Source: Leptasterias polaris (lineage: Eukaryota; Echinodermata; Asteroidea; Forcipulatida; Asteriidae). Taken from it: 64,000 nucleotides of DNA. The stretch spans positions 3,386,501 through 3,450,500 of the forward strand of contig JAZGTN010000003.1 of the NCBI GenBank assembly GCA_037783415.1. Direction: 5' to 3'. The position numbers and the translations under genes are program-made. Each line of letters starts with the position of its first letter. Position 1 is the first letter of the stretch. A model generated the notes under the pieces. That model did not search any database. It worked only from the letters and a program-made list of their open reading frames with translations, and was not told the DNA's origin. Shown here piece after piece: positions 12,274 to 27,700 of this stretch.

Positions 12274-12727
12274 GAAAAACCTTAAAAGTCCTAAATCCTT
12301 TTATATCCAATTGCCAAAGTGAATGATCCAGAAGGACTGAGGCTGATAGGCCCAAACAACGAGTGTTTGTCACAGGGTCAGGCATAGCATCCATTACCAA
12401 TCGTATCCAAGTCCAAACAACTTGGTATGGAGTGACATAGTAGAGGAGGATGTTGGCTAAATTAAGTCACCCACTAGCCAAACTGCCAGGAATATATGAT
12501 TGTTATAATTACCAGACTATTTGTAATTTTCGTAATTACCTAAAAAGAGGAGCTATAACAGCCTCACTTTCAAATCAGCCTTGGATAAGGTATATCATGG
12601 ATAAGGTATATCATAGATAAACTTGAAGCTGCTGTAAGCAGTTCTGTAGAAAACGGTCACAGACCTGTGCTGTAACCAGGAGTAATGCAGCAGCAGTGAT
12701 GTTTTGTATCTTTGGTAACCTTCCCAT

Positions 12728-15700
12728 CTACTTGGCAGCACTCCTCTCTAGGCATGCAGTAACGATCGCTGTCCAGCCTGTCTGGTGACTGTGTGGTAAA
12801 AAAGACATTATTCTCATCATTTCATTTCTCTCTACTCCTCAAAATTGCGTATAGACACAACACAAAATGTACAAAATATAAGATACTTTAGCAAAAGATT
12901 ACACAGGAACAATGGAGAGGGCCAGGGCTCCATTTTACAAAGCACTAAGATTCATCTTAAGATGAGTTGTCAGTAGTGCCATAGTGATTTGTATTGTGAC
13001 ATCACACTTTGCTTTGCAATTAAGATCGATCTTAGCTCTTTGTGAAATTGGTACCAGGGCTCTACTTCACAAAGAGCTAAGATTGATCTTAAGATCTTAT
13101 TGCTTTGTGAAATCAAGACCAGGCTTACGAGGAAACAAAGAAAATTCCTACAACCTAGTAAAGGTTACATATGGCAATAAAAGAGACAATCCAACATACT
13201 AGTAAAACCTAAGAAAAAAAATAGACTAGCAACAACTACAATATACAATGTAGTAATAAAAAAATACAAGTATACAATGTAGTAATAAAAAAATACGAGT
13301 AAAATTTGTCAGTAATAATCTAAAACCCATTAATGAATAGCATGGCATGTTATTTCATTCTGTACAATCATTAGCTCATACAGCTTATTGGGACCAATGT
13401 TTTTATGTGGAGTTCACAGTGGTTTGAGAAAACAAAAAGTGTGAGTGGAACAGCAACATTTTGTAATTGAACACAGATTTTGTTTTTCTACAAAGAACTT
13501 GGTCTATCCAAATAATAATTTTTCAGAATGAATAGTACTTTTAGTACTTTTATTATTATTATATAATATGGTAACAAAACCAAGGATGCCTCATAAGTGA
13601 ACTTAATCACTGTAGCTCACAAGACTGAGTAAACCTGTAAACAAGGGTGCATGCTATGTGAAACAGAAACACCAGGGTTAACCCCTACTCTTCCACAATA
13701 AGTGTCCTGGGTTCTTTTACATGCACTACCAGGGATAGAAAATACCTTGAAATTAAATGCAGTAAAATATTTCATTTAACGTACCTAGCTCCGCAACCAC
13801 GTCCAGTGTCCCCGTGGAAGTACTCATAGAATAAGATCAGGTCCTTGAAGGCGGGATCGTCCTTGTAGAGGAGGTTATCAGCGTGGCATGGCCTCACCCC
13901 ATTCTCATCGGGGAGGAAGATGCTTGCAAGTCTGGTGGAGATCTCCTTAGCGCAGTCCTTCAGTCGCATCAAGTTCCCCGAACCTGTTGGGCATTCCACT
14001 TTGAATTCGGGACCGAAGAAGAAGTCGTAGCGCTCTAGGGACTCAATGATCAAGTAATTCACTGAAAAAAAGAAAGAAAAAAGAAAAACATTTCAGCCGA
14101 TAGTCCTCTTAGAACCAAATATTTGTGGAAAGTGAAAGTTTCAGCTGAATGAAGTGTCTACTTTCTGAGAAAACAGTCACGGTATTTTCACACAAACGTC
14201 AAATCCATCCTTGTTTAGTGAGGTGACAGCAGGTACCAACTGCCTCTCTGGCCGCAGCATTCGCGAACAGACACCACCGCTCAGAAATCTGAGCAACGAT
14301 TCATCTCAGATTCAAATCTTTTAAGGTGAAACACTATCCAGACCACAATACTTCCAAAGGAATCCTTGCTCAAAACAGATTTTACTATCAACAACTGCAG
14401 TGCTTCTCACCAAGTAAGTTTTTATGGCCATTCATTTTTGAAGAACTAGCGATGACCTTTTATTTTTGAAGAACTAGCGATGACCTTTCATTTTTGAAGA
14501 ACTAGCGATGACCTTACCTTTAAAACATAGCATTTGATTAAAAAATTCTAAAAATATTAAAGGCACTGAACACGTTTTGTAATTGTCAAAGACCAGTATT
14601 CTCACTTGGTGTATCCCAACATATGCATAAAATAGTAAGCCTGTGAAAATTTGGGCTCAATTGGTCATTGAAGTTGCAAGAAAATGATGAAAGAAAAAAC
14701 ACCCTTGTTGTACAAATTAGTGTGCTTTCAGATAGGAATAAAAGGCTTCTGGCCAGAAGTCTTTTATTATTTTAGTGAGAAATTACCTCTTTCTCAAAAA
14801 CTACGTTACTTCAGAGGGAGTCGTTTCTCACAATGTTTTATACTATCAACAGCTCTCCGTTGCTGGTTACCAAGTAAGTTTTTATGCTAATATATATTTT
14901 GAGTAATTACCAAACGTGTACAGTTCCTTTAAGACATTTATGAAAAACATATATTTATTTATATATCATTGGTCTTACCACAGAGCCATATGGGGCCACG
15001 CCAATTACTGTTCCCTCCAAAGAGGTAGGTGTCTGATTCTCCAGGTACGTAACTGACTTGATAGTCCTCTCCAGCAACATTCACTACAAACGGCTTATCT
15101 TTATGTACCTAGACACACAGTATAGAAAATGTAGCATTAATGAGCTTGTATCGTCAGTAATTACCGACAGTGTGCCCGTGCCTTCAAGTATAAATTCTAT
15201 CTATTTAAGATCCACACAAATATTACTGGTTTTAAAGTGCTGTATTTATATATATACATTTTTTTACATTTTTTTATTTTATTAAAACCACAAATCGTGG
15301 CCCAGTGGCCAAATTGCATGTGACTGTACAGAGAATGATATTTAAAATTTAACAAATAGAAATAAATATCAAAACATCAACTAAAACAACAATTATTTAT
15401 TTAAAATGTTAATAAAATAAGGGACCGGACTGTTTTGGAAACGGGTGGTTCTCATTGGAAGAGTGGAATATTGTTTGGAATTGCGGGTATTCCTACCATG
15501 GACACTCTCTCTGGTCGGGGGGAGAAGAGATTTTAAACGGGAGTTATTAACAAGACTCTGGAATAAGTTACCTCAACACATTATAAATATTACGTCCTTA
15601 GAATCTTTTAAGATTAGTCTGAAAACTTACCTCTTCCAAGTCGCATTTCAGTAATTTCCAGTAGTTTCATTATGTGTTTTTATATATGTTTATGTACCAA

Positions 15701-18700
15701 AGTTGTTCATACTTATGTTCAAATATTCATGTTTTTTGTTTTGCATGGGAAGATTAGTTAACTGCGCCCTGAGCACCTTGAAAAAGGTGGAATTGGCGCA
15801 TTAGAAGATTCCTTTATTATTATTATATAAGACTGTTGGCAAAATGTTCACAATGATTTCTCCTCCTCCCAGCCAGGCCCCATGGCATAAACACAATACA
15901 ATCCCTCTAGTTTGGTCCCTCCATACATCAGACCAATAAAACAAAGTCATTAAAACACACAAGTGAAACTGAGAGAAAATTATAACAACTAAATAGATCA
16001 CTCGAGACTGGACTAAAATAAGAAACAAAAAGCAATTGGTAGAAACTACTATAATAAGTTATTATTATTATTATTACTCCATCAACATGGAAGTTGTCTG
16101 GCTATCTTGGTTGGATTCCTCATCAGGAAAAGGGGGAAGTCCAATTTACTTTCAATGATTTAAAGTAAAAAGAAAAAGCCAAAACTAGATCAAAACTCAA
16201 ACTAAACATCAATTGCTTTAGTAAAATACTTCCAGTGTGACATCAATTTGGCGGTAGCGGAAGGTAGGGGGTGGAGTTGGGCACATGGGGTGTGCATGCT
16301 ACTCTATATTATTCACCCAACTGGGATCTGCCACTGACTAGACTATACTTGTATTACATCTTTATCCTCCTGCAAAATGGTTAAAACCGCATCCCACTTG
16401 AGGGGGTGTGGTGCAGGGCTAGGCAGAGGTGAGGTGAGGATGACGCTGGTATTGCGCATAGTTGTTCAGTGTGGTAGCATCTTTGAATTTGTTTAGACTA
16501 GAGGCACTGGTGACTGAGGAGGGTAGACTGTTCTAGCAGTAAATTGTAGATGGATAAAAACCGTTTTTGTTGAACCTACTTTTGGCATGGGGCAGTGATA
16601 TGATGACTTGTGGGACCTTCTATATGATCTTGATTGAGGGATAAGATTTTGGTCAGTTTCAAAGTCAATAAACCCCTGTATTTATTAGAGCACGATGAAA
16701 CATATCGCAGAACTTCCGCTTTTGAGGAGTGGCCATCCCAGTTTTGGGAGCAACGGGCAGTCACCCTTCTAACTAACAAGCAAACAAACTAGTACACTAG
16801 TTACAGAGTCTTACCTACCTTAGACAATGAGCGAATTCCATAGGGAGACAGAAACTCCTCTTCATCCAGCATGTATTTGAGAACTCGTTTTAGTTGCTTC
16901 CTCTGTGGAATACCCAGTAGATGTCGTCCATGAATGCCATCTGCCATGGTCTTGTAGGCAATCTGTACAGAAAACCACAAGTTGCACTCAGTATTTGTAT
17001 TAGTCTTGGTTCCAATAGGAATGAAAGGTCTCCACTATGGAGTTCTAATGAGGGATCTTGTTCTCTAATGAGAAAATTTGTGTACAAAGTCTAGGGAAGT
17101 ATGTAAAGTACATGGACACATGAAAGAACAACAGAAATCTCTACAGGGATAGAAAATGGAAATATGTGTGTACTTGCAGTACATGTGTGTACATTCAAAC
17201 CATAGACTTATAACAAAAGGGACAATGGGTCCATGATTGCTGACACAAAGGAAAACAATGGGGTCCACGTTTGGCTGAACAAAGAGGTCAACGAAGGAGG
17301 GTCCTTGATCAGAGGCCCTTAGGCCTTTGTGTTTGTATGTGACTCACATGGTCAGAGAGCTCCGTACGGTGGTTCATAAACCAATCCAATCTCTTCTTGA
17401 ATCCTGGCAGTTTCTGGATGACCTCTTCCTCCAGGGTCAATGAGGCGAAGAGCGGGACCAGGCCCACCATGGAGCGTATGCGGAGGGGTACAGTACAGGT
17501 ATCTGTCTTGAGGACATCATAGTAAAACCCATCCTCCTCATCCCACAATCCTGAAGAAAAGAAACGGGAAACTAGATTGATCAAGCGGTAACAATTTTAG
17601 TGGGAGTTTTAAACTGTGACATCAAAGAAGTAACTATAACTAGTAAACTTGCGGGTACAATAATTGTATATCGCTTTTGAGAGGAGTTTTGGATCTGAAA
17701 AGAGCCGGTGTGGTCTTGATGTTTTCTCGTCTTCACAAGAAACTTTGTGACTTCAAAGTTTAATTATTAAGCAATGTCAGGTAACTTTTCTGACAGTAAT
17801 TCATGGTTCTGTATACAATGGATACCATAAACTGCATATCAACTAGAGGATTGAAATAAATGTTCTCTTCCAAAAACCAGTGATGTAATAAACCTTCAAG
17901 AAAACTAACCATATTTTGCATACTCCAACTTCATGTTCATGTCTTGAAAATAAATATGCACAACTCAATATAAAGTTTAGACCAAACGTCCGTTCCCAAC
18001 CAAACTTTGAGATCTATGACAGAACTTTGCAGTTTGCAGGCCCCAGATACTCCATGGAGGCAATTCCCTCAATGCCCCTAGTCATGGCCTTGGTGCCCCT
18101 TGAATAGTTCCAATACAAATTGTGTAACTCCCTCATAAAGATCCCTTTTCCTAACCCTACACAAATCCTACATGTTGACATCATCAAGTGTTTTTTTGTT
18201 TACAGTCAAGTGTGCTCTTCATGTAAAATTAATTATATTATCCTTACTTACTGTAAACATGTTATATTGATTTCTGCTACAAACTACTGTCATTGAGGAT
18301 GTCAATGTGAAATAAATGTTGTATTGAACTTGAAATCGCCTTGCCCCTACAAGAACAAAGTATCAAGCAGTTCTCGAGTACTGGCATATGGTAACTCACC
18401 TCCACCCACGTTATTCATGGCATCAATGATCCCGACAAAATGCTCAAAGAACTTGCTGGCCATGTCTTCATAGCTCTCATCACTGCTGGCCAACTCAAGC
18501 GCAATGTCCAGCATGACCACACAGAAAAAGGCCATCCAGGCTGTGCCATCCGCCTGTGAGTCATAAACGATATCAAAACTTCAAATTACCTGGCAACTTT
18601 CCCCAACAACTTGTCTAAAAAACTTGAAATCTTCCTTGGCACAAATTACCATCCTCTTAATCAAATCTTGATGATAAAATGCACTTCATGTTGACAGAGC

Positions 18701-21700
18701 AATATTACTTTGTCCCCTTATGATCATTATGGCCCCTGCTTCACCCACTTGGAACCTGGATGAAACCCACTTCATCAGACCAGATTTTTGCATTTTTGAA
18801 AACTATTTCCCTCCCAAAACGTAGTGCATTTCCCCCATCTAGTTTTTCTCCCAAATCTATTCAATCTTCCATCATGAATCTTAATCACACATGAATGAAT
18901 ATTGACATGAATATAATAGTTATGAACTTGCAGTCCATCAATCAATCAAACAATCGTAAAATTTATAAGGAGCCAATCAACAGTCGTTGCTCATAGCGCT
19001 TTACAATAAGCTCTCGAAAAGAGGAAGGTTTTATGAGTGAAGTTTTGAAGATGGCTACTGAGGGAGAATGTTTGATGTTCTCATGAGGATTATTCCAGAT
19101 CCTCGATTCAGCGATAGAAAAGGCACGATCCCACAACTGTGTTTGCTCCTTGGAGTGTGAAGGACTGAAACTTGAGTTGTGAGCAGGACCGCAAACTTCG
19201 GGCAGATTTTTTGATGGACAACATGTATGTGAGATAAATTGGGGCTGAGGCATTCAGGCAACGGAAGTCCATATGCTTTTAATCTCTAATGCGCTACCAA
19301 CCTGTTCTAGATGACCTCCTGTGGGCAAAGGTCGTGACCTGTCAAACACACCGATGTTGTCAAGACCCAGGAAGCCACCAGAGAAGAGGTTCTTCCCATC
19401 GGGGTCTTTCCTGTTGACCCACCTACAGGTAGACAGACAAACAGATTCATGGCAAAGTCAGCACATAGACCCCGTTTACACGCTGTTTATATTTGTGTGC
19501 GTGTCTTCGTTGTTGCGTCATGCACAGTGCACATGGACTGTGCGTGTGTGAAACGTTTTGTTGTTTTCAGCGGATTATACTTTATTTATACATCGTTACG
19601 TTCGGAGCTTGCCTTGTTGTTGTATTTTGTTAATTTTCCCATCTATTCATACCTCAATGGTCGTTGTTATCCGTATCATCTGCTGTACTGTATCGTTCCA
19701 TCGTTAATGTTTATGTTTGTTGATGTAGGACGAGGAAAACATGGCGCGCTATAATCGTGACCTTTGATCTTTGCCACGTAACCCTTCAGCTGTTTGCAAA
19801 CATAAACTTCAATCTTTGTACAAATCCAAATGTATTTTTTACCTGCTGTCAATTTCAGATTCTCTGTACATGTTTTGATTTTTACACAGCATGGCTGTGT
19901 GGTATAGTCAATGGTTATACAGTTCCAAGGTTGTCAGAATATGGATTTGGATATTTGTTTCCGTTTTTCCCGACTGCATTCTGTGAAGTTTTACTGTAAC
20001 TGTGAAAGCAAGAAAGTCACTGTTCTTGATGTACACAGCAGTGCAAACAGCCCTTGCGTTTGCCCCACTGGGAGCCAACAGGTAACACGCTTGAGGTGTT
20101 TGTTTTCTGTCCCTGTGCAAAACTGGAACTCCAAGCCTACTTAAATCACTCTAAATGAAAAAGCAACTCATTGAGCTGTGAGCTCTCACCAGATGAAAGA
20201 AAGTACACCATGTGCAGTATGTGGCAGAGGGTGTCCCCCCAAGTGTTCCTATACTTTAACACACGCTTTTTCTCTTGAACTGAAGTACCCCCCCCCCTAA
20301 ATCCTCTAAATAATAATATAAGAATAATGGGCATTTATAATGCGCCAATATCCATCTATGAGATGCCCATGGCACAGCGACACACCAACAGAGGGGAATG
20401 TTTATGCAGTCCTTATAAGGCGAGTCTTGAGGGAAGTTTTAAATAAAGCCACTGATGGAGAAAGTTTAACATGATCTGGTAATTTGTTCCACAATGAAGG
20501 GGCAGCAGAAGTAAACAATCTTTCACCCCATGATGTTTCTTGAGATTCTCAGAACACAAAGGAGACACAATAAGAGCTGAGGTACACCATGCCACAAATT
20601 GAACACCAAATGAAAGAAAGACTGATTGCAAGTGACAAATGTCCCCCTTCGTCACAGTTTACGTTTACACATACCATGTGAAGTTGAGGAGGAGCTTCTG
20701 GAAGCATCTCTTCAGGAACCCCCTGTCCCTTGACCCCCTGGCAAAGCCGATCTTGAAGACCCTGAATACGGCCCAGGCGTGGACCGGTGGGTTGACATCG
20801 CCAAAGGCAAACTCGTATGCTGGGATCTACAGATTCACAGAAATCAATTGAGAAATGTTTTAATTAATTTGAAACCAACAGGAGTACATAAAGATGACTG
20901 TCATCGCAACCTTGTCATCGCAACCACCCCCCCCCCCAAAGGAACAAAGAACTCAAATAAATATATAATAACATTGTGAAAATAATTTAGTATGGTTTTA
21001 TACTATGTCATTGAGAAGTATCAATTGAGCCTTACCTGTCCATTGGGGGCCATGTACCATTCTCGTAGGAAGAGCAAGAGTTGGTCCTTTGCGAAGGTTG
21101 GATCCAGCTTGGCAAACGGAATCATATGGAAGGCCAGATCCCATGAGGCGTACTGTTACACAAATAAAAACACATTTCTATTTACTATTTTTCTATAAAC
21201 TAGAATGTATGTTTATTCATTGAGCTTTATTTTTTGATAGGTATACGTCATAATGGAAAAAATAGTATTTTTGTCAGGAATGCAAACATTTTTGGGGGCA
21301 TTTTTGTCTACATCTTCACAGCCATAATGAATATAGATAGGTTGCAATATGACGTAAATCGGCCATCTTTACAGGCAATTTGGAACACACAGTCATGCGT
21401 TACGCGTGAGAACGGCGTGCAGCACGCGCACATTTCACAAAACTCATTGCGTGATTGGTTAGTAAACGACGCGGCTGCGTTAATAATTTGAGCGCTCGAC
21501 GCGCCTGCATGCCAAAATGCAATTTTCCCTGTAAAGATGGCGTCTACTGGGAACTATCTATAATGAGTGCCCTCAATTTAGTCTTCAGTAGGATCAAAGT
21601 CTGGGTGTATTTTGACCGGACCTTAGGAAAGGTAAAGATATGGATAGACGCCATCTTTACGGGCAACTTTGGATGTGGCTTTGAGCTGTGTCAAGCGTTC

Positions 21701-24700
21701 TAACATTTATACGCAGCCAAGTGGTTCACCGCCATTGATAAAACTCCTGCGTGCTGCATGTGGTATTAACGCATAACACATAGTTGATTTGCCCGTAGAT
21801 ATGTGCTAATATTCGATACCTTATGGAGACCAAGGGCAAAACAAAAAAGGGAGAATAAAAGGTCTCCATAGGGGAATTCTAAAGACTGGGGTGCTCCACA
21901 AAGGAAACAAAGGGAAAGAACAAAAGATGTCTCCACAGGGATGCATAATTGAGAATGTGTGACCGACTTTACACTGCGTGATGTCAAGTGGGAACTATCT
22001 ATTGATCTATCGTTACAGTCAGCCTCTTACCCAGGGGTACTCCCATTTATCCGGCATGGAAATGATGTCCATGTTGTGCAGGTGTTTCCACTCAACGTTA
22101 CGCCCCTGGTTGCGACTCTCTGGTGGCCTGGGAGTTTCCCTGTCTCCCTTCAGCCAACTCTTGACGATGTAATGGTAGAACTGCTTGCTCCAGAGTAGAC
22201 TGGCGTAGGCTTGTCTCGCTACATTGTACTCCTCTGGATTATAGGTGGCTGGGATAATCTGTTGAGATTAAGAAGATTAACTGGCTGAAGAAGCAGGGCA
22301 TTGGATTAAGTGTTTCATGACAAATAAGTCCTTTTTACCATGACATTTGCCAGGCACAGTTGACCAATCATTCACAACCATTCAACAGCCCAGGCTGTGT
22401 ATGGTATAACAACTGTGCACTAACTGTGTACTGTGTAGATGATGCAGCCACCACATGATATCACAATTGCGCGCCGCACAGAGCATTATCATTCAAAACC
22501 ATACAGATGATGTTGAATGATGGTCATCACATGTGTACTCATCTGCTGTGCACAAGATTTGGCTACTTCCGATTCTACTGTTTGTGTGTAGTTTTACAGA
22601 AAATCATTTGTTTTATCTTTTAACAGCATTTCTTATGACAAAATCTGATAACTCTGACATATGTCTGAGAGAACATTAAGACTTTGCAAAACATTACACA
22701 TTGGGGTTCTTTTTTGCAAGCGTTTCTGGTCAGAAATTGATTACCAATTACACTCACTGTGGAATAGAAATCATCTGTCTCTTGTTTCCTAGTCTTGAAG
22801 ACATCATCAAATGCTTCCTTCCCAAAGCACTCCCCGGTTGGCTCCTCCTCCTTACTGAAGAACCTGGTCCTGATAACAGCCTCCTCACCGGGAGCTACCT
22901 CCAGGATGTAGTGAGCTGCACACTTTGTGCCTCTGCACCTGCCGTCTATGGCATCTTTCTCACCTAGAACAGTGCATAGCAGGGATGTGATTGAACTTTG
23001 ACCCCATCTCAGTATCTGTGTTTACACCTGTAAATAGCACCCTCTGTTGGCGGGTGTAAACCACGCGCACTACACCAAGGCATCAGATACATAATTCTAG
23101 GGAGAAATCAATCTTTTACCAGACCTTAAAACCTGAAATCGTTCATGCGAAGCAATTGTGCGAAGCAACTTACAGACTGGGGCACAAGGCCCGCTTAAGG
23201 GCCCTAGAAACATTTTGAAATGTACAGTGTGGATGCCCTGTAGTGTGATTTAAATGATCTCTATACCATAGAGATTACTGCAAGGATATCATATGTTTAA
23301 ATTGTTTGACTCATTTAATAAAACACTTTGGATTTAAAAGGTGGTGTGGCGCACCCAAGCCAGACACATTTGGGGAAACCCCTTCAGAAAGGGGGAGGGG
23401 GGTCTTATTTCCTGTTTTCTTCCTTCCTCTTCTACAATGCCTTCATTTCCCATCTTAGGGAAACTGTTTTGCTTGGATGCCCAAACTGAAGTAACAAGTA
23501 CCGATGCACCAGCTTACCATTTACGACATATCGATGGAAGGCATCTCGAACATACTTAGTATAGTTGTCAACCCCAAACAGCTTCAGAGTGTTGGTCTCG
23601 TTCTCTGTGAAGAGGACAGGCGGCTTGCTACCATCCGGTGAAGCATCGTACATGATGGTCATCTTGTCTGCCGGGAAATTGATAACAATTAATAACAATT
23701 AGGTTTTATATAGTGCTTTATCTACAGACATCTCAAAGCATTTACTATGTTTTTTAAGAGAGGTAAGCAAAGTTGTTGAATTACAATACCCATTTTAGCT
23801 ACTGTATTAAGTGTAAACAAAAACATAAAAAGGAGGTCTGCACCCAGCAAACAAACCCTTCCCGACATCAACAGCTGACAAGTATGCGTAATACCAACAA
23901 CATACCCAATGATTCGTGAGTTAGTGCAATCTTTCCATCTTTTCCTTGTGACATCCTTGGCTTCATTCCGCAGCCTTCATGATCGCAGCCCCATATCCAG
24001 GTATTACGGAACCAGTACTGTGGCAGTACATGAATGGTTGCGGTGTCCGGTCCACGGTTTACCACAGTGATGCGACAGAGCATATCGTTGGGTGAATTCT
24101 TGGCGTACTCAGCGAAGACGTCCCAGTACTTGCTCTCCTTGAAGACACCTGTTTAAGAACAACCATAAAGAATAGTTTATCAGTCAATCAACCACAAGGC
24201 ATCTGTAGAGCGCCATCAATCTAGTTGCCTATTCCGAGGCACTTAGCAAAGTGAAGACAAATTTAACACAAAAGAGTTCACAGAATTTCATGTGGAGATG
24301 ACAAGTGCAATGGACTAAATGTAAGCAGATTTGAAGAGAAGCTGGCTTTTGAAGATCTGTATTAGGAGTCAAGTAGTGTAGGGAGTTGATTGGGGAGATC
24401 ATTTCATAGCTTTGGTGCACATAAAACGAAGCTCCTATCACCTGATGAAGAATGAGCTCTAGGCGTAATTGTTAGGAGATGACTTTATAAACCCATTAAC
24501 CTAACCCATTAACCTAACCCAGTGGAACCTTCCGGTTCAAACTCTAGGTCTATGATACTCCACATTGGGATACTCTTCCCTGCCCTGTCTCCTCTAGCAC
24601 TCATAGGTGTATGGGTACTCTGTCAAGGGGTTTGTGGGTACAGGTGGGTTTAGGAACCCATGAACCTACCTGAATCTTCAAGTTTAAAATTCAAGGTCTG

Positions 24701-27700
24701 TGATTCTCCTCAATTTACTTCTGTCCAGGAAAGCACATAGACTTTTTCTACAAACTGGCTACGTTATACTCTTTTATAACCAGTCTACCCTTATACTGAA
24801 TGGTGTATAGGTACCCTGTCAAGGTTTGTGGGTACGGGTGCGTTTATGAACCCATGATGAACCTACCTGAATCTTCAAGTTCAAATTCAAGGTCTGTGAT
24901 ACTCCTCTCTCTACCCTGACTCTCCAGCAAGGCGTATGGGTACTCAGACTGAGGGTACTTGTAGAGACCCTTCATGTAGGAATGAGTAGGGGATGAATCC
25001 AGGTAGTAGTAATTCTCTTTACAGTCTTCACCATGGTTACCCTGTGGTCCTAAAAAAAATGAACAAGTTACTTTTTTAAATTATCTTTTATTAATAACCT
25101 TTCCAAGCAGCATTTCATACTCCATTCCTTGTGCATGTTCTAGTGGTGTAATTGTAACCAATTATACACAAGAAAATACTGTTTGTTACGGAACAACACC
25201 TTATTGTTACTCTCTTGAGGTAGTGTGTCATAAGAATGTTCCTGTGAGCACACATCCTCAACCGCCAGAATGTTCCTGTGAGCACACACCCTCAACCGCC
25301 AGAATGTTCCGCTAGACCGCATCATTGTGGCAAAGTAAGGGAGCTACCCTACACGAGTGAATACGTGCATTAGTATTTTGAACATTTAAATGGAACGTTC
25401 CGTGAAGCAGAACAGCCCATGAGCATTCGCTGGAATACTTAGTCCGATCAAGTTAGAATGTTCCAACAGTTCCGACATTTGAGATGCTTCCTAACTTTTC
25501 TGTGATAGATTTTATTTATTTTATTTTTTATTTTTTTTGGGGGGGGGGGGGGTCGCACTTCTTTGATGTCTTTTCTTGCTAGACTATAAATGCATAGATA
25601 ATAACTATGTCACCAGTCATACAAGGAACATTTCTTTCGCATATAATTTGGTCTGGAGCAATTTCCAAACCACAAAATCCTTTTTTATTAGTCGAAATGA
25701 ATGTATTTTTTCCCAGTCTTTTGAAATAACAATGTAACTGTCATCAACAAGGAAGCTGTTTCTTCAGTACAGTGAGTTTACCTGTCAGCCCATACAGTCG
25801 TTCCTTCAAGATGGTATCGCTACCGTTCCACAGTGCCAGACCGAAACACAATCGACACTCCCGATCCGTTATACCGAGTAGTCCATCCTCCCCCCAGCGA
25901 AAGGCACGGGAGCGGGCGTGGTCATGGGGGAAATAATCCCAGCTAAGAAAATAACAAAACACAACAACATGACAAACAATTCTGAAGAGAGAATATATCA
26001 ACAATGACTTAAGTTTCTCTACCATTTAAAAAAATTGGCATGCAACTGTACTCTTTTTACTGTAGTTAAAAAAGAATGAGGACAGTGAATAGATCGATCC
26101 ATTAAGCCCCCGCCTCCTTACGAGTTGACCAATCACAGCCGCGAAACCCGATCACCATTAGTGCAAAGATCACCAAACGGCTCAAATGGTGATCAGATTT
26201 CGCGGTTGTGATTGGTCAATGAGAAATGGGTGTGGCTTAATGGATCGGTGTATTGTGATTCAGATTGGACTCAGATAGAGATGTGGATTAATCAGATAGT
26301 TGATTCTTCTGACAAGTGACAACACGAAGGCTGCTTTTATTCTTAACCATCAGCCACGAACAAGAGTGGAAGTTATTACTCATATATACAATGCAACAAA
26401 GTAGACCCATGTACATGTATATATTACAACAGACAGTGCTAGCAACAGCAAGACTTTGTACTGTGTTTTTCAATTTTTTAATGACACAGCTGAAACCAAA
26501 CAAATTCATGTTGACAAAGCACTAAGATTCATTTTAAGATCAATAGTCAATATTGCCTCGGTAATTTGTATAGTGACATTACCTTATTCTAAGCAATTGA
26601 GATTGGTACACTGTTAAGATCAATCTTTGTTCTTTGTGAAATCAGCCCCAGTCTGCCACAGATGGATTGCACATGACGTCATTGGACACCATCTTTGATG
26701 AGAAACGATGGAAAAGTGCATGCGTGTACACTTTGTGCGTGGTTCTCAGCCAATGAAAGCCATTCACACATAAACATTTTATCAACGATGGCGACCAATG
26801 CAAGAGTTCTATTTTTGGACTCTCTTACATTCTGGGCAATCAGGTTGGCGCAGTGGTATCTTGCCATCTATTTGGTTAGGGTTTTCAGTCCCTGCCTGAT
26901 TGAGTGGGTTTTCCCTGAAATAATTCTCTGGGGTTTTCGTCCCACATCTAAAACCTAAACTTCCTTCAAATTGTCCTCTCTACATGGGGTTCTTGGCTAG
27001 GTAGTAGGCCTATAGTGAACCAGTTCGCTTTTCTGAGAGTCCTTGGCTTCACAACCAAAAAAAATTCCATATACGTTAGATGCAGGTTTTTAGCTTTCGT
27101 CACGCTGGCGTTTTGTACAGTTGCGTCAACATTAAAAGGAGATGCCCGCAGTGCGTAAAATGAATTTATGCTGAGCATGTTTGTGTCTATTAATGGCGGA
27201 AAGCACTGATACAGGACTCCCAGAATGAATGTTTTTCCATTGTACTACACTACCAGACTAAAATGGTCTAACTCTAATGTTTTGTTAGCCTATCTTGGTG
27301 ATCTAATCTAGGCCAGCAAATTCATTATAAGTGTTAATCTACTCTTATCTTACCCTTATCAATTCCAACCATATTTCTACTATAATATTTCGGAAGTTAC
27401 TAAATACACAAGCATGATTAATAATAGGCCTATTTGGTCCTTTGAAAAATGTAGGATTTCTTTTTTAAATACAAGCTTGGTTTATCTAATTCTAATGATG
27501 TAGGTTTTAAATAAATTAATATTAATAGACTTTTCCGGCTATTTAATCATTAATTCTGATTTGTCCAAAGGCAAAACAACATCGAAAACCAGACTAAGGT
27601 AGGAAGAATATCATGCCTGCTAATAAGGAAGCGTAGAGAAAGGACACAGTAATGCTATCTTCTCTGCAATGGAGTATTCTTGATTCAATCATGGAGGTGG

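Larger units (their letters stand above)
7401..12727. other. Intergenic stretch, no gene recognised
   Basis: AT-rich and without recognisable exons on either strand. It holds a dispersed repeat at 7570-7710 (GTGACATGGTGTTTCGGCTGGTAAC..., related to 34040-34160), short direct duplications near 8081, 8335 and 8535, a degenerate ATGTTCCA/CACCAGTGTTCC repeat at 9560-9790, two diverged direct repeats of about 210 bp at about 10630-11000, and a tRNA-like repeat at 11083. Confidence 0.6.
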
